A DNA stretch of 64,000 bases from Polyangium spumosum (GCF_009649845.1 NZ_WJIE01000018.1:89617-153616), one strand, 5' to 3'; numbered from the stretch's first letter, positions 8,608-18,708 are shown. Made by a program: numbers and translations. Notes: generated by a model from the sequence alone, not told the origin.

Positions 8608-11600
8608 ATGAAGCTGGGGGATTACACGCTCGGGGAGCTTTTGTACGAGGGAGCCGAGACGCGCGTCTGTCGCGCAATCCACGCTCCCTCCGGCGCGCGT
8701 GTCGTGGTCAAGTTGCCTCGTCCAGGCGCGCCACGCGCGCGCGTCCGCGGCCGGCTCGCGCACGAGCACGAGGTGCTCGCGAGGCTCGTCGATGTCCCCG
8801 GCGTCGTGCGATCACGCGGGCTCGTCGAGGAGGACGGGGTCCCGGCCCTCGTGCTCGCGGATCCGGGGTTTCGATCGCTCGATCGTGTCCTCGCCGAGCG
8901 CGGGCGGCTCCCGCTCGCCTCGGCGCTCGCGCTCGCCTCGGGCCTCGCGCGTGTGCTCGAAGGCGTACACGCGGCGGGCGTCATCCACAAGGACGTCAAG
9001 CCGCAGAACGTGCTCGTCGACGAGGCGCTCGAGGCGGCCGTGCTGCTCGATTTCGGCATCGCCTCGCCGCTGCCACGCGAGGCCACCGCCGCGACCGTGC
9101 CCGAGCAGCTCGAAGGGACCCTCGCGTACATCTCGCCCGAGCAGACCGGGCGCACCGCCCGCGCCCTCGACGCGCGTACCGATCTTTATTCGCTGGGCGT
9201 GACGCTCTTCGAAATGCTCGCCGGCGGGCGCCCGTTCGACGGCAAGGACGCGCTCGCGCTGGTGCACGCGCACCTCGCCAAGAGCCCGCCGGCCCTCGAC
9301 AGCGTGGCCCCCGGCGTGCCCGCCGCCGTGGCGGCGATCGTCGCGCGTTTGCTGGAGAAGGAGCCGGATCGCCGGTATCGCTCGGCCCGAGGCGTCGCCG
9401 AGGACCTCGCCGTCGCGCGGCGTGAGCTCGCGGCGCGGGGCGCGGTCGCGCCGTTCGAGCTCGGGACGCGGGATTTCTCGTCCGAGGTGCGTCCGCCGCA
9501 GGTGCTCATCGGTCGCGAGGCCGAGCTCGCGCACATCGAGCAGGCCTTCGAGCACGCGGCCTCCGGCGGCGTGTCGCTCGTGCTCGTCGGTGGCCCCTCC
9601 GGCATCGGCAAGACCGCGCTCGTGCGCGCGGTGCACCCGAAGATCGCGGGCGCGGGGCGCGGCACGTTCGTGTCGGGCAAGCACGATCAGCTCGCGCGCT
9701 CGACGCCCCTCGCGGCCATGGCGCAGGCGTTCGGCGGGCTCGCGCGGCAATGGTTGTCGAGCTCCGACGCGGCGCTCCGATCGATCTGCGATCACCTCCA
9801 GAGCCGCGTCGGCGACAACGTCCGGCTGCTCGCGGACGTCGTCCCGGAGCTCGAGCTCGTGCTCGGCGACGTAGCGCCCGTCCCGCCGGCCCTCGGGGAT
9901 CAGGTCCTGCATCGCCAGAAGCTCACGTGGCTCGCGTTCGTGCGAACGGTGACGTCGTTCAGCGAGCCGCTCGTGATGTTCCTCGACGATGTGCAATGGG
10001 CGGACGGCGCGACGCTGGTGATCCTCGAGGCCTTGCTGACGGACGTGGAGAGCCGATCGCTGCTCGTCGTCGCGGCCTTCCGCGACAACGAGGCCCCGCC
10101 CGAGCACCCGCTCTGGAAGCTCGTCGCGGCGGTGGAGAAGGGCCACGCGAAGGTGTCGCGGCTCTCGGTGCGTCACCTCGACGAGGACGAGACGCGGCGG
10201 TGGACGGCGCACGTGCTGGAGTGCCCCGCCTCGGATGTCGCGTCTCTGTCGCGTTTGCTCTGGCAGAAGACACGCGGCAACCCGTTTTTCCTGGAGCAGC
10301 TCCTGCTCTCGCTGCATCGCCGAGGCCACGTGCGGCGGGATCGGGAGGGCGGCGCGTGGTCCTGGGATCAGGCGGCGATCGAGCACGCCGACGTGACGGA
10401 CAACGTGATTCACCTGCTCACGCGCGAGATCGCGACGATGCCGGCGGAGACGCGGAAGCTGCTCGGCTTCGCCGCGTGCGCCGGGCACGTGTTCCAGCTC
10501 CAGGACCTCGAGCGGCTGAGCGGGCTCTCCCCCGAGGTGGTGACCGGCGCGCTCTGGCCCGCGCTGCGCGAGGAGCTCGTGGTGCCGGTGGGCGCGGACT
10601 ACCGCCTGGAGCTGGCGCTGCCCGGCGAGGACACGCGGCGCGGGCGAGCCACGTACCGCTTCCTGCACGATCGCGTGCAACAGGCGAGCTACGAGGGCCT
10701 CTCCGCCGACGAACGCGAGAGGGCGCACCGGGAGATCGGAGAGCGCTTGCTCACGCGTCACCGCGCCGAGGGGGGATCGGCGCAGAGCCTGCTCGAGCTC
10801 GTCCGCCACGCGAACCTGGGCGCGCGGCTCGCGACGGACGACGAACGCAAGGAGCTCGCGCGGCTGAACCTCGAGGCCGCCCGCGCGGCGAAGGCCGCCG
10901 GCTCGCACCGGCTCTTCGCGAGCCTGCTCGACACGGCGCGATCGCTGCTCGGCGAAGCGGGGGCCGCGGCGGAGCCTGCGCTCGCCGTGGAGATCACGAT
11001 CGAGCGGATCGAAGCGGCGTACCTGCTGCGGGACTTCGACGACGTGGAGGCGTGGGCGACGGCGCTGCTCGTGTTGCCCCTGCCCGCGGCGGCGCGGCTC
11101 GCGGCCCACGAGGTGCGCGTCCGCTCGTGCCTGGCCACGAGCCAGTATGCCCGCGGGGTCGCGATCGGCCTCACGGCGCTCGCCGAGCAGGGCATCACGT
11201 TCCCCGAGGACGAAGAGAGCTGCCTCGCGGCGGTGATGGCCGAGTCGGCGGCGATCTCCGCGCGGTTCGACGCGGATCCCGGGGTCTTCGATCGGCTGCC
11301 GATCGACACGTCGGTGGAGAACCTCCTGCTCGACGCGATGCGCGCGCAGATGCTCCTCTGCGGCGCGCTCGGCGGGCGGCAGGCGCTCGGCATGCTCCAG
11401 CTCGTGCGGGTCGTCGCGCAGACGCTCGAGCGCGGCGCGATCACGCCCGTCGCGCCGCTCGTCATCAGCTCGTTCGGGCACCTCTGGTCGGCCCTCACCG
11501 GGCAGTACCGCGAGGCCGCGCGCTGGGTCGCGCCGGGGCAAGACGCCGCCCGGCGCGCCCGTTCGCCGTCGCTCGCCGAGTGTTTGTCGTATCAGGCCGT

Positions 11601-14535
11601 GTACACGACGTACTTCCGGCCGGTGGACGAGTCGCAGCCGATCCACGAGCAGGCGACGGCCACGGGGCTCCGGCTCGGCTCGGTCCAGGGGACGAGCTGG
11701 GGGCTCGGCAACGAGCTCTTCTCGTACCGGCTCTGGCGTGGCCAGCCGCTCGCCGCGGTCGAGGCGTTCCGGGCGACGAACCTGCCGATCATGCTGCGGG
11801 CCGGCGACACCCACGGCCGCAACCACTTCGAGCTCGCCGCCGCGTATTGCGCCGCGCTCATGGCCCCGACGCCCGAGCGCTTGCTCGCGGACGAGCCACT
11901 CGCGACGAGCTCGGGCGCGCTCGCGGCGGAGGGCGAACACATCGTCGCCGTGCACGCGCGTATCCTCGAGGCCTACGTCTTCCTCGTGGTGGGCAAGTAC
12001 GACCGCGCGCTCGCGCGGATCCTCGAAGCCGACGCGGGCAAGGCGCTGCTCTATGGCCTCACGCCCGTCACGTACATCCCGCTCTGGCTCGCGCTCGCGG
12101 CGGCGCGGATGCTCGAGAGGACGACGGACGCCGAGGCGCGGCGCGGGCTCCTCGGCCACGTCGAGCGTGGGCTCGAGACGTGGCGGTACCTCGCGGAGGG
12201 GAACGCGGAGAACTTCCTCCACGGCCTGCGCCTGATCGAGGCCGAGCACGCCCGGGTGCACGGGCGGATCGAGGAGGCGATGGCCCGGTACGACGAGGCC
12301 ATCTCGCGCGCCGCGCGGCAGGGGTTCCTGCACATCGCGGCCCTCGCGGCGCTGCTCGCCGCCGACATGCACGCGGACGCGGGCCGCGGGCGGATCGCCT
12401 CGACCTACTTCGTGATCGCGCGGGACGCTTGTGATCGGTGGGGCGCGCAGGCGCTCGTCGCCCACCTCGACGCGACGTACCCCGAGGTCCAGCGGGCAGG
12501 CCGCTCGCCGGCCACGTCCGCGGCGCTCATGACGAACCACACGACGACCACCACGGCCGGCACCCTGGCCCTGGAGCTCTCGACGGTGGTGCAGGCGGCG
12601 CAGGCGCTGTCGAGCGAGCTCGATCCGGATCGCGTGGTCGCCCGCTTGATGGAGCTCGTCCTCTCGAACGCGGGCGCCGAGCGTGGGGCGCTCTTGCTCG
12701 GCGACGGCGAGGCGCTGTCCGTCGTGGCGCGGCTCTCCGTGGAGGGGCCACGTATCGAGGCGGGCCTGTCCGAGCCGCTGGAGCGGAGCCGCGGCCTGGC
12801 GGTGACGGCGGCGCATTACGTGGCGCGGACGCGGGAGCCACTCGTGTCGAGCGACGCGGCCGCCGACACGCGTTTCGCGGGGGACGAGCACGTGGCGCGT
12901 GAGGGGATCCAGTCGATCCTCTGCTTGCCGCTGCGCCACCGCGCCCACCTCGTGGGCGTGCTCTACCTGGAGCACCGGACGCGGTCGGCGTTCCCGGCGT
13001 CCCGCGTCGAGCTCCTGTCGATCCTCGCGTCGCAGGCGGCGATCGCCGTGGAGAACGCGCTTCTCTACCGGGACCTGGAGACGAAGGTCGCCGAGCGGAC
13101 GGCGGAGCTCCGGGTCGCCAAGGAGGCCGCCGATCGGGCGAACCAGGCGAAGAGCGCCTTCCTCTCGAACATGAGCCACGAGCTACGCACGCCGCTGAAC
13201 GGCATCCTCGGCTACGCGCAGATCCTGGAGCGGTCGGAGGGGCTCTCGCCCAAGGACCGCGCCGGCGTCGGCGTCATCCGCAAATCGGGCGAGCACCTGC
13301 TCGGGCTCATCAACGAGGTCCTGGACCTCGCGAAGATCGAGGCGGGCAAGGTCGACTTCGCGCCCTCGCCCGTCCACTTCCCGGACTTCCTCCCGACCGT
13401 GACGAGCCTCTGCCAGGTCCGCGCCCAGCAAAAAGGGATCTCGTTCTCGTGCGTGCAGGCCGGCGCGCCGCTCGCGTGGGTCCACGTGGATCCGAAGCGG
13501 CTCACGCAGGTCTTGCTGAACGTGCTCGGCAACGCGATCAAGTTCACGGAGCGCGGCGGCGTGGTGCTGCGGGTCGAGGCCGAGGCGGGCGCGCCGGGGC
13601 GGCGGACGGTGCGGTTCCGGGTCGAGGACACGGGGCCAGGGATCTCGAAGGAGGACCTCGTGTTGATCTTCGAGCCCTTCGAGCAGGTCGGCGACAAGGC
13701 CACGCGGCGGGAGGGATCGGGGCTCGGGCTCGCCATCACGAAGACGCTCGTCGAGCGGATGGGCGGGCGGATCGAGGTGGAGAGCGAGGTCGGCCGGGGC
13801 AGCACGTTCCTCCTCACGCTGGAGGTCGAGGAGCTCGCGAGCCCGGCGGCGCCGCAGGCACGACCGAACCCGAGCGCCATCACGGGTTATCGCGGCGAGC
13901 GCCGGCGCATCCTGCTCGTGGACGACAACGACGACAGCCTCGCCTGGCAACACGACCTGCTCGGCAAGCTCGGCTTCGAGGTCGCGACGGCCGGCGACGG
14001 CGCGGCCGCGATCGAGGCGGCGGGCAAAGCGCGGCCTTCCCTCGTCGTGATGGACCTCATGATGCCCGGCGTCGACGGGCTCGAAGCGACGCGGCGGCTG
14101 CGGGCGACGCCGGCCTTCCGGGATCTGCCGATCGTCGCCTGCTCGGCGAGCGTGAGCGAGGAGCAGCGGCGAAGGGCCCACGAGGCGGGCTGCGACGTGT
14201 TCTTGCCGAAGCCGATCCGGATCGACGTGTTGCTCGAGGCGCTGGAGAAGCAGCTCGGGATCACGTGGATCCACGCGGAAGGCGCGGACGCGGGCCCGAG
14301 CGAGCCGCGGGCGGAGGCGGCGTCCACGAAGGAGCGTCCGCCGGCCGGGACGATCACCACGCTGCTGGATCTGGCGCGGCGTGGTCGGATCCGCGCGGTC
14401 GTCGAGGAGGCGCGCCGCCTCGAAGCGGCCGAGCCCGCGCACGGGCCGTGGTTCGCCGAGGTGCGGGCGCTCGCGTCGTCCTTCCAGGTGCCGAAGCTCC
14501 GCGAGCTGCTCGGCATCGACCCGCCGGCGGGTTGA
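8608..14535 (+). CDS. Giant hybrid kinase: Ser/Thr kinase-AAA-GAF-histidine kinase-receiver
   Basis: This 1,975-residue protein is a tandem paralogue of the gene at 2853-8492, starting 115 bp after it. It has a Ser/Thr kinase domain (HKDVKPQN, DFG, SPEQTGR), an AAA ATPase (Walker A GGPSGIGKT, Walker B VMFLDDVQWAD), a long helical repeat region, one GAF domain, a histidine kinase core (H-box NMSHELRTP, N-box GNAIKFTERGG, G-box GSGLGLAITK) and a C-terminal receiver (ILLVDDND, phospho-acceptor in VVMDLMMPG, lysine in FLPKP). The last 90 residues form a separate helical tail. ATG 8608 is chosen because it aligns with the sibling and has GGGGG at -10 to -6. ATG 8593 and GTG 8584 are in frame. It abuts a convergent gene with no spacer (stops at 14533-14535 and 14536-14538). 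Confidence 0.9.
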   Translation: MKLGDYTLGELLYEGAETRVCRAIHAPSGARVVVKLPRPGAPRARVRGRLAHEHEVLARLVDVPGVVRSRGLVEEDGVPALVLADPGFRSLDRVLAERGRLPLASALALASGLARVLEGVHAAGVIHKDVKPQNVLVDEALEAAVLLDFGIASPLPREATAATVPEQLEGTLAYISPEQTGRTARALDARTDLYSLGVTLFEMLAGGRPFDGKDALALVHAHLAKSPPALDSVAPGVPAAVAAIVARLLEKEPDRRYRSARGVAEDLAVARRELAARGAVAPFELGTRDFSSEVRPPQVLIGREAELAHIEQAFEHAASGGVSLVLVGGPSGIGKTALVRAVHPKIAGAGRGTFVSGKHDQLARSTPLAAMAQAFGGLARQWLSSSDAALRSICDHLQSRVGDNVRLLADVVPELELVLGDVAPVPPALGDQVLHRQKLTWLAFVRTVTSFSEPLVMFLDDVQWADGATLVILEALLTDVESRSLLVVAAFRDNEAPPEHPLWKLVAAVEKGHAKVSRLSVRHLDEDETRRWTAHVLECPASDVASLSRLLWQKTRGNPFFLEQLLLSLHRRGHVRRDREGGAWSWDQAAIEHADVTDNVIHLLTREIATMPAETRKLLGFAACAGHVFQLQDLERLSGLSPEVVTGALWPALREELVVPVGADYRLELALPGEDTRRGRATYRFLHDRVQQASYEGLSADERERAHREIGERLLTRHRAEGGSAQSLLELVRHANLGARLATDDERKELARLNLEAARAAKAAGSHRLFASLLDTARSLLGEAGAAAEPALAVEITIERIEAAYLLRDFDDVEAWATALLVLPLPAAARLAAHEVRVRSCLATSQYARGVAIGLTALAEQGITFPEDEESCLAAVMAESAAISARFDADPGVFDRLPIDTSVENLLLDAMRAQMLLCGALGGRQALGMLQLVRVVAQTLERGAITPVAPLVISSFGHLWSALTGQYREAARWVAPGQDAARRARSPSLAECLSYQAVYTTYFRPVDESQPIHEQATATGLRLGSVQGTSWGLGNELFSYRLWRGQPLAAVEAFRATNLPIMLRAGDTHGRNHFELAAAYCAALMAPTPERLLADEPLATSSGALAAEGEHIVAVHARILEAYVFLVVGKYDRALARILEADAGKALLYGLTPVTYIPLWLALAAARMLERTTDAEARRGLLGHVERGLETWRYLAEGNAENFLHGLRLIEAEHARVHGRIEEAMARYDEAISRAARQGFLHIAALAALLAADMHADAGRGRIASTYFVIARDACDRWGAQALVAHLDATYPEVQRAGRSPATSAALMTNHTTTTTAGTLALELSTVVQAAQALSSELDPDRVVARLMELVLSNAGAERGALLLGDGEALSVVARLSVEGPRIEAGLSEPLERSRGLAVTAAHYVARTREPLVSSDAAADTRFAGDEHVAREGIQSILCLPLRHRAHLVGVLYLEHRTRSAFPASRVELLSILASQAAIAVENALLYRDLETKVAERTAELRVAKEAADRANQAKSAFLSNMSHELRTPLNGILGYAQILERSEGLSPKDRAGVGVIRKSGEHLLGLINEVLDLAKIEAGKVDFAPSPVHFPDFLPTVTSLCQVRAQQKGISFSCVQAGAPLAWVHVDPKRLTQVLLNVLGNAIKFTERGGVVLRVEAEAGAPGRRTVRFRVEDTGPGISKEDLVLIFEPFEQVGDKATRREGSGLGLAITKTLVERMGGRIEVESEVGRGSTFLLTLEVEELASPAAPQARPNPSAITGYRGERRRILLVDDNDDSLAWQHDLLGKLGFEVATAGDGAAAIEAAGKARPSLVVMDLMMPGVDGLEATRRLRATPAFRDLPIVACSASVSEEQRRRAHEAGCDVFLPKPIRIDVLLEALEKQLGITWIHAEGADAGPSEPRAEAASTKERPPAGTITTLLDLARRGRIRAVVEEARRLEAAEPAHGPWFAEVRALASSFQVPKLRELLGIDPPAG

Positions 14536-15438
14536 TCAGCGAAGCGCGGCGCCGCACTCGCGTGTCGCGAGCCGAATACCTTCCTTCAGCGTGGCGCGCG
14601 TGGGGATCCCGCCGAGGTCGATCCCTTCGTGGATGATCGTCCGCGCCGCGTTGCCCGACATGCCCGTGAGCACGACCTGCGTGCCGAGCAGCGCGAGCCC
14701 GTCGCGGAGGCGCGGCAACATCGGCGCGACGCGCGTGCCTCGGCCTCGTAGGCCCGTGAGGTCGACGATGACGAACCGGGCCCGCGCCTCCGCGGCCCCC
14801 TGCAGGGCGGCGTCGAGCATCTGGGTCGCCCGGTCCTCGTCCATCGCGCCGACGATCGGCATCACGAGCACGCCCTCCGAGATGGGCACGAGCGGCGTCG
14901 AGAGCTCGAGCAACCTCGCGCGCTGCGCCTCCACGATTTGCTGGTGGAGCTTGCAGCGCTCCTCCTCGGCCATGCGCCGCTCGGCGAGCTCGGCCTCGAG
15001 CCGGGTGCGTGTATCGTCGAGCTCCGCGTTTTTCTCGCGCAGGGCCTTCGTCGTCTTGCAGAGCGAAAAATGCAGCCGGAAGCGCGCGAGCAGCTCCTCC
15101 ACGTCGAAGGGCTTGCCGATGTAATCGACGGCGCCCATCCGCAGACCCTTGAGCTTGCTCTCCCGGTCGGAGAGCGCCGTCATGAAGATGACCGGCACAT
15201 CCTGGGTCTCGGGACACTGCTGCATTCGCTGGCAGAGCTCGAAGCCATTCACGTCCGGCAGGTTCACGTCGAGGAACACGAGATCCGGACGCTCCTCGCC
15301 GAGCATCTGCCAGGCGGATCGGCCGTCGGTCGCGACCGCGATCTCGGTCCCTTCGTTCTGCAGGACCATCGTGAGGACATCGAGGTCGACGTGGTTGTCG
15401 TCGACGACGAGCACGAGCCCATCGAGCGCAGCGGTCAT
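14536..15438 (-). CDS. Receiver-coiled coil-STAS regulatory protein
   Basis: The 300-residue protein has an N-terminal receiver domain (LVLVVDDNHVD, phospho-acceptor in LVFLDVNLPDVNG, conserved K in IGKPF; about 8-130), a short coiled coil (about 135-190) and a C-terminal STAS domain like RsbR/RsbS stressosome proteins (PIVGAMDEDRATQML, then FVIVDLTGL, about 195-300). There is no DNA-binding or enzymatic output. By family knowledge such proteins act through partner switching. The start at 15438 has the SD GGGAGAA at good spacing. It is convergent with the giant receiver-containing kinase and may be a downstream target of the two giant kinases, which is inference from location only. Confidence 0.85.
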   Translation of the reverse strand: MTAALDGLVLVVDDNHVDLDVLTMVLQNEGTEIAVATDGRSAWQMLGEERPDLVFLDVNLPDVNGFELCQRMQQCPETQDVPVIFMTALSDRESKLKGLRMGAVDYIGKPFDVEELLARFRLHFSLCKTTKALREKNAELDDTRTRLEAELAERRMAEEERCKLHQQIVEAQRARLLELSTPLVPISEGVLVMPIVGAMDEDRATQMLDAALQGAAEARARFVIVDLTGLRGRGTRVAPMLPRLRDGLALLGTQVVLTGMSGNAARTIIHEGIDLGGIPTRATLKEGIRLATRECGAALR

Positions 15439-15573
15439 GCTTCTCCCATCCGATGAGGTCAGCCGCCTTCCCCGCCGTCGCCCCGGATCGCGACGATATG
15501 CGACGGGCACGCCCATCGCAACGATGGCGACGACGAGAAGAGCATTTCGCAGCGGCGAGAAGGAAGGTTCCAC

Positions 15574-16014
15574 ATGGCAGACCAGGGAGCTCAGGGGGGC
15601 GCGCGGCTCGACCACGTCTCGCGGCGCATCGTCGAGCACATCGAGCAGGTCGGCGGGTTGCCGCAGAAGGTGCGCACGCCGGAGGCCGCCGCGGCGGTGC
15701 TGTGTGTGCTCTCGCGCCGCCTGAGCAAGGGGCAGGCGCAGGACCTCGCGAACAACCTGCCCGAGGCCCTGCAGGCCCTCGTGCAGCCGTGCGCGGCGCA
15801 CCGCGGGCTCGCGAGTGACGTCTTCGACCGGGACGAGTTCCTGCGCCTGCTCGCCGATCACCTGCAGATCGATGTGGCCGATGCCGAGCGCGTGGCCCGC
15901 GCGGTGCTGCAAGGCGTGCACGAGGTCCTCCCGCAGGGGGAGCTCGAGCACATCCGCGGCCAGCTCCCTTCGGAGCTCTGGCAGCTCTGGGGGCCTCGCC
16001 GCGCCGCCGCCTGA
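15574..16014 (+). CDS. DUF2267 family protein
   Basis: The 146-residue soluble protein is helical throughout, with the DUF2267 pattern of two similar halves: one around LPQKVRTPEAAAAVLCVLSRRL and QAQDLANNLPEAL, the second around FDRDEFLRLLADHL and GELEHIRGQLPSELWQLW. Family members are of unknown function and often sit near stress or membrane genes. The start has a strong SD (GAAGGAAGG) 8 bp upstream. The gene ends 7 bp before the convergent trkA stop. There is no signal peptide or membrane segment. Confidence 0.85.
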   Translation: MADQGAQGGARLDHVSRRIVEHIEQVGGLPQKVRTPEAAAAVLCVLSRRLSKGQAQDLANNLPEALQALVQPCAAHRGLASDVFDRDEFLRLLADHLQIDVADAERVARAVLQGVHEVLPQGELEHIRGQLPSELWQLWGPRRAAA

Positions 16015-16021
16015 CGCCGCG

Positions 16022-16705
16022 TCAGTCCCCCACCTCGGCGACGAACCTGCTCACGTCGTCGCCGTACCCGACCAGCAAGAGCGTATCCCCCTCCTGGATC
16101 ACGTACTCGGGCATCGGCGTCTCCAGCCGGGTGCGCTCGCCGGGCACGCCCGTGCCGTGCCGGCGCACCCCGAGGACGTTGATCTGGTACCGCCTCCGGA
16201 TCTGGGCGTCGGCGAGCGTCTTGCCGACGAGCGAGCCGCGGGCGTCCCAGGGCACCACGCGGTAATGGCTCGCGAGATCGAGCAGGTCCTGCGCGAGCGG
16301 CATCGTGATGTCCGCGCCGACCCGGCGGCCCATCTCGGTCTCGACCTGGATGACCCGCTTGACGCCCACGGCCCGCAAGATGTCGGCCTTTCGCTCCGTG
16401 GCGGCGCGCGCGATGACCTCGGGCACCCCGAGCCGCACGAGCGACGCGGCGCAGAGCACCGAGGGCTCGAAATGCTCGCCGAACGTCACCACGGCCGTGT
16501 CCACGTATTGCGCGCCGATGCCCTCGAGCACGTTGGGCATCGTGGCGTCACCCACGAAGGCCGCGGACGTCTTGTCCTTGATGGCGTCGACCGCCGCGGG
16601 GTCGTTGTCCACGGCGATGACCTCGGCGTGGCTCTTCCACAGGGTCTCGACGATCGACGTCCCGAACCGGCCGAGGCCAACGACGAGCACACTCTTGGCT
16701 TTCAT
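16022..16705 (-). CDS. trkA: TrkA-type K+ channel regulatory subunit
   Basis: The 227-residue protein has an RCK N-terminal Rossmann domain (VLVVGLGRFGTSIV at about 7-20, acidic residue of the nucleotide site in VIAVDND, FVGDAT) and an RCK C-terminal domain (about 140-227, ending EGDTLLLVGYGDDVSRF). This is the Trk/Ktr gating subunit that binds NAD(H) or ATP and assembles as a ring under the membrane channel. Its partner is the divergent trkH/ktrB-like gene starting 151 bp away. The ATG at 16705 fits the Rossmann start. Reading frames that extend upstream to 17176 would run into the divergent gene and are not used. The Ktr name (KtrA) would be equally suitable. Confidence 0.93.
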   Translation of the reverse strand: MKAKSVLVVGLGRFGTSIVETLWKSHAEVIAVDNDPAAVDAIKDKTSAAFVGDATMPNVLEGIGAQYVDTAVVTFGEHFEPSVLCAASLVRLGVPEVIARAATERKADILRAVGVKRVIQVETEMGRRVGADITMPLAQDLLDLASHYRVVPWDARGSLVGKTLADAQIRRRYQINVLGVRRHGTGVPGERTRLETPMPEYVIQEGDTLLLVGYGDDVSRFVAEVGD

Positions 16706-16856
16706 GGTGGCAATTTCCGCCCTGCAGCAGGAGCCGCGGGCCGCCGCAGCTTGGCACGAGGCGCGGGATCGCCGCCAGCGAGCGTCGACGTGAAAAGGAA
16801 AAGGGAGACGCGGCGGGCTGCGGGCTCGCTTGACAGCCGCGGGGTCGCCTGTGTGA

Positions 16857-18692
16857 ATGGCCGCCATGGCAGCACCGGTTCCTTCCCCCGGCGCGGGGGC
16901 CGCGATCGTGGCACCGCGGCCCCCCGTCCGATGGGCGGCGCCGGCCACCCTGCTCACGGGCAGCGCGGTCTTGCTCGGCGTGGACCTCGCGCTCGCCGTG
17001 AGCCCGACGCTCTCGGTCGTGCTCACGGCCATCGAGACCTTGCTCGTGCCTGCCTGGCTCGCCGCGGTGATCAAGAAAGAGCGCCAGGCCGGGCGCCGAG
17101 GCGCCATCCCGGCCGCGTCGACGAAGCCGCGGTGGGGGGCGTACGTGGTCTTGCTGGTCCTGCTCCTCGCTTGCATCGCGGAGAAGTGGCTGCTCTTCCG
17201 CCACCCAGCCGGCGGCGACGACCCGCACCTCGTGGCGCTCTACCGGACCTACACGGTCCTCGCCTTCGTCCTCGCCAACGGCAGCCTGCTCGGACGCCGG
17301 CCGCTCGAGCGCCTGCTCGTCAGCACGATGGATCATCCGGCGCGGCTGATGCTCCTGTCGTTTGGCCTGGCGGCGGTGCTCGGCGCGTTCCTCCTCACGT
17401 TGCCCCAGGCGGTGCACGACATCGCCCATACGTCGTTCGTCGACGGCCTGTTCATGGCGACCAGCGCGATCTGCGTGACCGGCCTCGCGGTCCACAACGT
17501 GGCGGACGTCTACACGCCGCTCGGGCAGGTCATTCTCTTGCTGCTGTTCCAGGTGGGCGGGCTCGGGATCATGGTGCTGTCGACGTTCTTCGTCATCGTC
17601 GCCGGGCGCAAGATCCACCTGCGGGACGCCGCCGTCATGGCCGAGATGATCGACGCGGAGTCCTTCTCCAAGCTGAGGCGCAGCGTGGCCGCCATCGTCG
17701 CGTACACGTTGATCGTCGAGGCGATCGGCGCGGCGGCGCTTTACGCGACCTTCCGGCATTACCCCGACATCGCCACGCCCGCGGGTGCGGGCGCCCCGCT
17801 CTCCGGCGCGGGAGACCACCTCTGGGCCGCGGTCTTCCACGCCGTGAGCGCGTACTGCAGCGCGGGCTTCTCGCTCTTCCGCGAGGGGATGGCGCCGCTC
17901 GTGTCTTCGGTGCCCGCCAGCGGCGTCGTCATGGTGCTGATCGTCATCGGCGGGCTCGGCTACCCGGTGCACGACGAGCTCGTGCGCTGGGTGGTCGTGC
18001 GTGTCCGCGGGGGGCGCCCCCCGCGGCTCAGCCTGCACACGCGCACGGTGCTCGTCACCTCGGCCGTGCTGATCGTCTCGGGCCTCGTGGGGTTTCTGGT
18101 GCTCGAAGGGGGCCGCTCCATGCGGGAGCTCTCGTGGCCGACGCGGGTGCTCGCCGCGCTCCACCAGTCCATCACCACGCGGTCCGCGGGCTTCAGCACG
18201 GTCGACTTCGGCGCGATGAGCAGCGCCACGTGGATGATGACGTGTGTCCTCATGTTCATCGGCGCCGCGCCCGGCTCGACGGGCGGCGGCGTGAAGGTCA
18301 CGACGGTCGCGGTCCTCTTCGCGACGTTACGCGCCGAGCTCCGCGGCTTCGAGGCCCCTCGACTGCTGGGGCGCACCGTCCCGGCCGCCCTGGTGCGGCG
18401 GGCCATGGGCGTCGCGTTCCTCAGCGTCCTGCTCGTCGCGGGGTTTCTCTTCCTGCTCCTCCTGGTCGAGCCCCATGATCCGTTCGCGATCGTCTTCGAG
18501 ACGGTGAGCGCCTTCGCGACCGTCGGGCTCAGCACGGGGATCACGTCTTCGTTGAGCACGCCGGGGCGGCTCCTGGTCGCGGTCATCATGTTCATCGGCC
18601 GCATCGGGCCGCTGACCCTGGCGCTGGCGCTGGCGAACCAGTCGGGCGCCCGGGGCTTCCGGCTGCCGGAGGAGCGGGTGGGGATCGGCTGA
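16857..18692 (+). CDS. trkH: TrkH/KtrB family K+ uptake channel subunit
   Basis: The 611-residue polytopic membrane protein has the four pore-loop signatures of the Trk/Ktr superfamily, each around the selectivity glycine: SAICVTGL, SAYCSAGFSLF, TTRSAGFST and AFATVGLSTGIT. The TM-rich N-terminal 150 residues lie before the first pore loop, as in KtrB-like proteins with extra N-terminal helices. It is divergent from trkA, and the 151 bp between them must hold both promoters. By family knowledge the complex imports K+ coupled to Na+ or H+. ATG 16857 and ATG 16866 (MAAP) are both possible starts. It ends 16 bp before a convergent lipoprotein gene. Confidence 0.93.
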   Translation: MAAMAAPVPSPGAGAAIVAPRPPVRWAAPATLLTGSAVLLGVDLALAVSPTLSVVLTAIETLLVPAWLAAVIKKERQAGRRGAIPAASTKPRWGAYVVLLVLLLACIAEKWLLFRHPAGGDDPHLVALYRTYTVLAFVLANGSLLGRRPLERLLVSTMDHPARLMLLSFGLAAVLGAFLLTLPQAVHDIAHTSFVDGLFMATSAICVTGLAVHNVADVYTPLGQVILLLLFQVGGLGIMVLSTFFVIVAGRKIHLRDAAVMAEMIDAESFSKLRRSVAAIVAYTLIVEAIGAAALYATFRHYPDIATPAGAGAPLSGAGDHLWAAVFHAVSAYCSAGFSLFREGMAPLVSSVPASGVVMVLIVIGGLGYPVHDELVRWVVVRVRGGRPPRLSLHTRTVLVTSAVLIVSGLVGFLVLEGGRSMRELSWPTRVLAALHQSITTRSAGFSTVDFGAMSSATWMMTCVLMFIGAAPGSTGGGVKVTTVAVLFATLRAELRGFEAPRLLGRTVPAALVRRAMGVAFLSVLLVAGFLFLLLLVEPHDPFAIVFETVSAFATVGLSTGITSSLSTPGRLLVAVIMFIGRIGPLTLALALANQSGARGFRLPEERVGIG

Positions 18693-18708
18693 TCGCGGAG
18701 CGGGTCGA

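Noticed and set aside
3648..13179. Long antisense open frames (about 1,285 and 1,455 codons) opposite the giant kinases
   Set aside because: They result from the high GC content of third codon positions in the sense frame. They have no start signal, no domain, and are charged low-complexity translations.
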